Positions 36,409 to 40,254 of a stretch of DNA of 40,254 bases are shown here, piece by piece. The stretch's first letter is position 1. Each line of letters starts with the position of its first letter. The notes under the pieces were generated by a model. The model did no database searches and had not been told where the DNA came from. It saw nothing but the letters and a program-made list of their open reading frames with translations. The DNA comes from Rhodoplanes serenus. GTDB lineage: Bacteria > Pseudomonadota > Alphaproteobacteria > Rhizobiales > Xanthobacteraceae. The stretch spans positions 1 through 40,254 of the forward strand of contig CAMDDZ010000051.1 of the NCBI GenBank assembly GCA_945893145.1, given 5' to 3'. The translations under genes and the position numbers were made by a program.

Positions 36409-36438
36409 TTAACCATACTGCGGGTTAATCCGGCTTAA
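36409..36438 (+). promoter_or_regulatory. Cluster of TTAA half-sites upstream of the export lipoprotein
   Basis: Three TTAA motifs at 36409-36412, 36425-36428 and 36435-36438, two of them as TTAACCATt/a. The last two are spaced by six bases. CtrA of alphaproteobacteria recognises TTAA-N7-TTAA, so this is one base short of the canonical spacing. The start codon at 36472 is 34 bases away. A further TTAACCATT lies at the 5' end of the dienelactone hydrolase gene (39001). Confidence 0.35.
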
Positions 36439-36471
36439 CCATTCCCGAGGCCTGCCCGGATTCGCTCCCGC

Positions 36472-37176
36472 ATGCGGCTTGCGCGTTGTCTTGTGCTCCT
36501 TTTGGCCACGCTGGCGCTCGCCGCCTGTGCGAGCACAGCGTCGCGTCAGGCGGTCGCGCCCGCCGCCACTGCCGATCTCGACACGCTGATGTACGGCGGG
36601 ATGCAGCAGCCAGGCACGCAGCCGCGAGCGGTGAAACGCGTGGCGCAAGTTGCGCCGGTGGCCAGCATGGCGCCGGAAATTGTTCCGGTCGGCGGGCCCT
36701 ACGTGCCGGTGTCGGACGGGCCCTACACGCTCGATTCCGGCGACAAGCTCCGCATCGTGGTGTTCGGCCAGGACAATCTGAGCAACGCCTATGCGGTCGA
36801 TGCCGCGGGCCAAGTCACCATGCCGCTGATCGGCGCCGTCACGGCGCGCGGGCTTACCACGCAGCGATTGTCGGGTGCCATTGCGGGACGGCTCAAGCAA
36901 AGCTTCATCCGCGATCCGAGCGTGGCGGTGGAGGTCGAGGTGTACCGGCCGTTCTTCGTGCTCGGCGAGGTGACGTATCCCGGCCAATATCCTTACGTGC
37001 CGCACATGACGGTCGAGAACGCGATCTCGATTGCGGGCAGCTTCACGCCGCGCGGTTACCGCTACGAGGTCACCGTCACCCGCAAGCAGAACGGTGAATC
37101 CTTCCGCCTGCGGCTGCCGCTCTCCGCCCCGATCCGCGCCGGCGACATCGTCACTGTCGCCGAACGCTGGTTCTGA
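36472..37176 (+). CDS. Wza-type polysaccharide export lipoprotein
   Basis: 234 residues. A lipoprotein signal is seen (LVLLLATLALAACAS, lipobox LAAC with Cys at residue 19). After a low-complexity linker the poly-export domain begins at about residue 84: YTLDSGDKLRIVVFGQDNLSNAYAVDAAGQVTMPLIGAV, with GRLKQSFIRDPSVAVEV. One SLBB-like segment follows (RPFFVLGEVTYPGQYPYVPHMTVENAISIAGSFTPRGYR). Proteins of this type form outer-membrane channels or accessories for exopolysaccharide secretion. It is shorter than Wza (about 380) and lacks a C-terminal membrane helix, like ExoF/GumB-type members. No glycosyltransferase or Wzc genes are nearby. Confidence 0.85.
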   Translation: MRLARCLVLLLATLALAACASTASRQAVAPAATADLDTLMYGGMQQPGTQPRAVKRVAQVAPVASMAPEIVPVGGPYVPVSDGPYTLDSGDKLRIVVFGQDNLSNAYAVDAAGQVTMPLIGAVTARGLTTQRLSGAIAGRLKQSFIRDPSVAVEVEVYRPFFVLGEVTYPGQYPYVPHMTVENAISIAGSFTPRGYRYEVTVTRKQNGESFRLRLPLSAPIRAGDIVTVAERWF

Positions 37177-37227
37177 TTCCACTCCGTCTGTCGTAAGATC
37201 GGCGCTCCAACCTAAGAGGGAGCGGCC

Positions 37228-38208
37228 ATGCGCGCGATCAGACTTGCTATCCTGTTTGCTATCTTGGCATTGAGTTTCAGTTGCGGTGCCGCAGCGCCCG
37301 CATTCGCTCAGGACAAATTCCCGAGCCGTCCGATCAAGTTCGTGGTCGGCTTCCTGGCCGGCGGGCCGAACGATATCGTTGCCCGCATCTTTTGCGATTG
37401 GCTGACGCCGCATCTCGGCCAGCCCTGCGTGGTCGAGAACCGCACTGGTCAAGGCGGCATGATCGCGGCGCAATCGGTGATCAGCTCGCCGCCCGACGGC
37501 TACACCATCATGTTCGTCGCGCCCAACAACGCCATCGGCCAGACGCTCTACAAGAACCTGCCGTTCAACCACGTCCGCGACACCACGCCGATCGCCGGCA
37601 CCATGAACCTCACCAACATCATGGTGGTGCCGCCGTCGCTGCCGGCAAAGACCGTCGCCGAGTTCATTGCCCACGCCAAGGCCAATCCGGGCAAGCTCAG
37701 CTTCGCCTCATCCGGCAATGGCACCTCGGTCCACATGTCGGGCGAGCTGTTCAAGATGATGACGCAACTCGACATCGTGCACGTGCCCTATCGCGGTTCG
37801 GCCGGCATCTATCCCGATCTCCTGACCGGCAAGGTCGATGTCCTGTTCGACAACCTGCCGGGCTCGATCCAGTTCGTGAAGGAAGGCAAGCTGCGGGCGC
37901 TCGCGGTCACCACGGCGAAGCGCTCCGACGCGTTGCCCGACGTGCAGACGGTTGCCGAGACCGTCCCGGGCTATGAGGCGAGCGTGTTCTACGGCGTCGC
38001 CGGTCCCAAGGGCATCCCGCCGGAGGTGGTCGAGGTTCTCAACAAGGCGTTCAACGCGGCGCTGGCGGATCCGAAGATCAAGCAGCGCATCGCGCAACTT
38101 GGAGCTGTGCCGACGCCGATGACGCCGGCGGAGTTCGGCAAGCTCCTCGCCGACGAGACCGAAAAGTGGGCCAAGGTGGTGAAGGCCGCCAACCTCTCGA
38201 TCGAGTGA
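37228..38208 (+). CDS. Bug/TctC-family periplasmic solute-binding protein
   Basis: 326 residues; the ATG at 37228 has AGAGGGAG upstream. A signal peptide runs to about residue 27 (ILALSFSCGAAAPAFAQ). The mature protein starts DKFPSRPIKFVVGFLAGGPND, then CVVENRTGQGGMIAAQ, SPPDGYTIMFV, IVHVPYRGSAGIYPDLLTGKVDVLFDNLP and a C-terminal helix rich in Lys. It is the same family as the protein at 14561-15532 but clearly divergent from it, so it is not a recent duplicate. It stands alone, with no TctAB genes, and is followed by a terminator shared with the opposing gene. The ligand is unknown. Confidence 0.88.
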   Translation: MRAIRLAILFAILALSFSCGAAAPAFAQDKFPSRPIKFVVGFLAGGPNDIVARIFCDWLTPHLGQPCVVENRTGQGGMIAAQSVISSPPDGYTIMFVAPNNAIGQTLYKNLPFNHVRDTTPIAGTMNLTNIMVVPPSLPAKTVAEFIAHAKANPGKLSFASSGNGTSVHMSGELFKMMTQLDIVHVPYRGSAGIYPDLLTGKVDVLFDNLPGSIQFVKEGKLRALAVTTAKRSDALPDVQTVAETVPGYEASVFYGVAGPKGIPPEVVEVLNKAFNAALADPKIKQRIAQLGAVPTPMTPAEFGKLLADETEKWAKVVKAANLSIE

Positions 38209-38240
38209 CATTGCTCGTCATCGCTCCGATCGGCAAAAAA

Positions 38241-38274
38241 ATCGGCCGCGCTTTGTGCGCGGCCGATGTGTTTT
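38241..38274. terminator. Bidirectional rho-independent terminator
   Basis: A perfect 11-bp stem (38241-38251 with 38257-38267) and loop TTTGT. On the plus strand GTGTTTT follows. On the minus strand a run of seven T follows (AAAAAAA at 38235-38241 on plus, the last A also being the first stem base), so it ends both the Bug gene and the dienelactone hydrolase gene. Confidence 0.92.
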
Positions 38275-38295
38275 CGCTGCTGACGCGCAGCGCTG

Positions 38296-38973
38296 CTACT
38301 TCTTCATGTGCTTGGCGAGGAACGCGCTGGTGCGCTGCCAGGCCAGATCGCAGCTCGCATTATGGAAGCTGCCGCGCTCGTCGCAATGGAAGCCGTGGCC
38401 GGCGTCCGCATAGACGTAGATCTCGCAGTCACCGGAACGCTTCTGCTTGATCGTCTCGACGTCGGTCATCGGGATGCTAGCGTCCTTCTCGCCGAAATGC
38501 ATTTGCACAGCGCACTTCGGCTTCTCGTCTGCGAAGGCGGCGATGCGGCCACCGTAATAGGCAACCGATGCGCTCAAGCCCGAGAGGCGCGTGGCGGCCA
38601 GGAATGCAATCGTGCCACCCATGCAGAAGCCGATGATGCCGACCGGGCCGGCTCCCTTGATCTCTTTGATGGCGGCGTCGGTGTCGCGCATCATCGCGTC
38701 CCAATCGGGCTTGGCGACGAAGGTGCGCGATTTCTCGATTTCCGCCGGCGTGTAGCCACACTGGTAATCCTTCACCTGGCGGTCGAACAGCGCCGGCGCT
38801 ACCGCCACATAGCCTTCGCTCGCGAGCCGGTCACAGACCGCGCGGATGTGCTGGTTGACGCCGAAAATCTCCTGAATGACGACCATGCCGCCCTTCGGCG
38901 TGCCGGCCGGATCGGCGCGATAGGCGCCGAGTTGGTGGCTGTCGGACGCAGTGAGCGTGAAGTGCTTTCCCAA
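38296..38973 (-). CDS. Dienelactone hydrolase family protein
   Basis: 225 residues if started at the TTG at 38973, which has GGGAGG six bases upstream and gives the family-typical opening MGKHFTLTASDSHQLGAYRADP; the alternative ATG at 39000 adds nine residues and has no such site. Catalytic triad: Cys117 in GFCMGG, Asp164 in EKDASIP, His193 in AGHGF, with Glu35 in IQEIFG. These are the residues of carboxymethylenebutenolidase (ClcD/TfdE), which opens dienelactone in aromatic breakdown, but many homologues act on other esters. It is convergent with the Bug gene. TTAACCATT lies directly upstream. Confidence 0.87.
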   Translation of the reverse strand: MGKHFTLTASDSHQLGAYRADPAGTPKGGMVVIQEIFGVNQHIRAVCDRLASEGYVAVAPALFDRQVKDYQCGYTPAEIEKSRTFVAKPDWDAMMRDTDAAIKEIKGAGPVGIIGFCMGGTIAFLAATRLSGLSASVAYYGGRIAAFADEKPKCAVQMHFGEKDASIPMTDVETIKQKRSGDCEIYVYADAGHGFHCDERGSFHNASCDLAWQRTSAFLAKHMKK

Positions 38974-39223
38974 GGGTACCTCCCGATGTTCAGACCGCAT
39001 TAACCATTCCGGCCCCGGTTCTGCTGATAGGCCGGGACCGGCCGGAGCGGATGTTTATCACGGCTTTGCTGGTTTGTACGGCGCGGGCCGAAATCGCGGT
39101 CACGCAAAACCGGTGCCAGGTTTCGGAATCGCGTTGCCGCAGGCTGAACCTTTCCGGTGGGGCGCACGACCAACGGGGGAAGGCAAACACGCCTCAACGC
39201 AAACCGAGACCCAGGAGCTACCA

Positions 39224-39649
39224 ATGATCCGCAAGTCCCTTCTTCTCGCAGTCGCTGCGGCCGCCACCTTCGGCGCGTCGATGCTGATGACCTCCACGGC
39301 AGACGCTCGCGGCTTCGGCCCCGGCGCCCGCGGCCCTTCGCATGGCCCGAGCTTCTCGCGCGCGAACTTCGTGCGTCATCCCGGCTTCCACCACCATCAC
39401 CACCGCCACTGGCACGCTCACTGGCGCTATCCGCGGATCTGGTACTACCCGCGCCCGATCTACACTGGCTACGCGGCTGCTCCGCTCGCGGCTCCGGTTG
39501 CCAACACCTGCAACTGCTTGACCAAGCAGTACACGCAGGATCCGAGCAACCCCGGCGTCAACGTCGTGGTGTTCAAGGATGTCTGCACCGGTGAGCTGGC
39601 GATGAATCCTCCGGCGCAGGCGCCGGTCCAGCAGAGCCAGGCTCAGTAA
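39224..39649 (+). CDS. Secreted His-rich small protein, copy 1
   Basis: 141 residues; the ATG at 39224 has AGGAG ten bases upstream. A signal peptide (MIRKSLLLAVAAAATFGASM to about residue 28, TADA) is followed by a Gly/Pro/Ser stretch and a His/Trp-rich block (FHHHHHRHWHAHWRYPRIWYYPRP), then AAPVANTCNCLTKQYTQDPS and a C-terminal tail with one more Cys. The His-rich block suggests metal binding or a cell-surface role; the CNC pair may form disulfides. A second copy starts at 39926 with a nearly identical signal peptide and Cys region. Family function unknown. A strong terminator follows. Confidence 0.75.
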   Translation: MIRKSLLLAVAAAATFGASMLMTSTADARGFGPGARGPSHGPSFSRANFVRHPGFHHHHHRHWHAHWRYPRIWYYPRPIYTGYAAAPLAAPVANTCNCLTKQYTQDPSNPGVNVVVFKDVCTGELAMNPPAQAPVQQSQAQ

Positions 39650-39678
39650 GCTCGGCGAAACAAGTCACTCTGAGACGC

Positions 39679-39710
39679 GAACCCCGGCCTTGTGCCGGGG
39701 TTCGTTTTTT
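39679..39710 (+). terminator. Rho-independent terminator
   Basis: A perfect 10-bp stem (39679-39688 with 39694-39703), loop CTTGT, one G, then six T (39705-39710). It separates the two His-rich paralogues, so each has its own transcript end. Confidence 0.92.
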
Positions 39711-39872
39711 ATTGGAGCAAGAGGGGTCGGGACGGTTGTGCGCTGCACCGCAGCGACCGCTGGGCAAAACGGATGCCAATTTCCTGAATCAGGTTGCCGG
39801 AGGCTGAACCTTTCCGGTGGAGCGGGCGACTAACTGTTCGAAGGCCACGAAATAACCCACTCAACCAAAACG

Positions 39873-39914
39873 CAAATCTGACCTCACAAATCTAACCCCC
39901 CAAATCTAACCCCT
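39873..39914 (+). repeat. Three 14-bp tandem repeats in the leader of copy 2
   Basis: CAAATCTGACCTCA, CAAATCTAACCCCC and CAAATCTAACCCCT follow one another, ending just before the AGGAGC ribosome site of the gene at 39926. The leader of copy 1 has only one related unit (CAAACCGAGACCCA), so part of the 42-bp length difference between the two leaders comes from this expansion. Confidence 0.7.
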
Positions 39915-39925
39915 AGGAGCTTCCC

Positions 39926-40254
39926 ATGATCCGCAAGTCCCTCATCCTCGCCGTTGCTGCGGCCGCCACCTTCGGCGCGTCGCTGCTGATGACCTCCGCT
40001 GCTGATGCCCGCGGCTTCGGCCCCGGCGCCCACGGCCCCTCGCGCGCGAACTTCGCTCGCTTCCACGGCCATAACTTCCGCCACCACTTCGCATGGAACC
40101 ATCACCACCACCGCCACTGGCATCCGCGGGTGTGGTACCGCCCGATCTACACCGGTTACACCGGCTACGCCGCTTACTCCGCTCCGGTCGCTGCTGCTGC
40201 TCCGGTTGCCAACACCTGCAACTGCCTGACCAAGCAGTACACGCAGGATCCGAG
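39926..40254 (+). CDS. Secreted His-rich small protein, copy 2 (cut by window edge)
   Basis: 109 full codons are visible. The signal peptide (MIRKSLILAVAAAATFGASL) differs from copy 1 by only two residues over the first 20, and ANTCNCLTKQYTQDP is identical. The middle is diverged but again His-rich (HHFAWNHHHHRHWHPRVWYRP). Both genes share the 20-base leader block at 39141-39160 and 39801-39820, so the upstream region was duplicated together with the gene. The 3' end lies outside the window. AGGAG lies ten bases upstream of the ATG. Function unknown. Confidence 0.75.
   Translation, partial: MIRKSLILAVAAAATFGASLLMTSAADARGFGPGAHGPSRANFARFHGHNFRHHFAWNHHHHRHWHPRVWYRPIYTGYTGYAAYSAPVAAAAPVANTCNCLTKQYTQDP

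Overview
The window reads as a chromosomal segment of an alphaproteobacterium of the order Hyphomicrobiales, most likely the Bradyrhizobium/Xanthobacteraceae group. The basis is high GC with strong G/C third positions, the rpsT-dnaA-dnaN-recF-gyrB neighbourhood, several GANTC sites upstream of dnaA, a CCGAAAA/TTTTCGG palindromic intergenic repeat of a type familiar from rhizobia, and many catabolic genes with Bug/TctC-type solute-binding proteins. No database search was possible; every name rests on motifs and remembered family features.

Layout. 1-147: the 3' end of a transposase gene and one terminal repeat of its element. 236-4546: a fragment of a repeat, then a YHS-domain protein divergent from a winged-helix/TPR regulator, then a SoxC-like molybdenum sulfite (sulfane) dehydrogenase overlapping a monohaem cytochrome c gene. 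4640-5110: a gene-free stretch that folds on the + strand into many perfect helices with three GNRA tetraloops. Its order of conserved blocks resembles the HEARO/omegaRNA of IscB elements, but no nuclease gene is present. 5301-10692: PfkB-type sugar/adenosine kinase, an anchored protein with a KIE-rich region, a secreted metallo-beta-lactamase-fold protein, a TIR-membrane-SUMF1 fusion and a small conserved protein.

10719-20260 is a catabolic cluster: an FAD monooxygenase divergent from a seven-gene, closely spaced + strand run (6-phosphogluconate-dehydrogenase-like reductase, PobA, Bug-type binding protein, polysaccharide-deacetylase-fold hydrolase, alpha/beta hydrolase, Rieske oxygenase alpha subunit, glutamine-synthetase-like ligase). 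A bidirectional hairpin separates it from the replication block.

20375-29720, minus strand: rpsT, (origin-like non-coding DNA), dnaA, dnaN, recF, a small protein with a possible AUA start, gyrB. Between rpsT and dnaA sits an 861-bp cassette carrying only a DNA methyltransferase. It has inverted terminal repeats related to the transposase element at the left edge and is flanked flush by an 8-bp direct repeat. I regard it as a transposase-less mobile cassette inserted at the dnaA/origin locus.

29869-40254: another FAD monooxygenase, a DHDPS-family protein, the MaeB malic enzyme, small membrane and secreted proteins, MsrA, a Wza-type export lipoprotein, a second Bug protein, dienelactone hydrolase, and two tandem copies of a His-rich secreted protein, the last cut by the window edge. 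No tRNA, rRNA or CRISPR array was seen.
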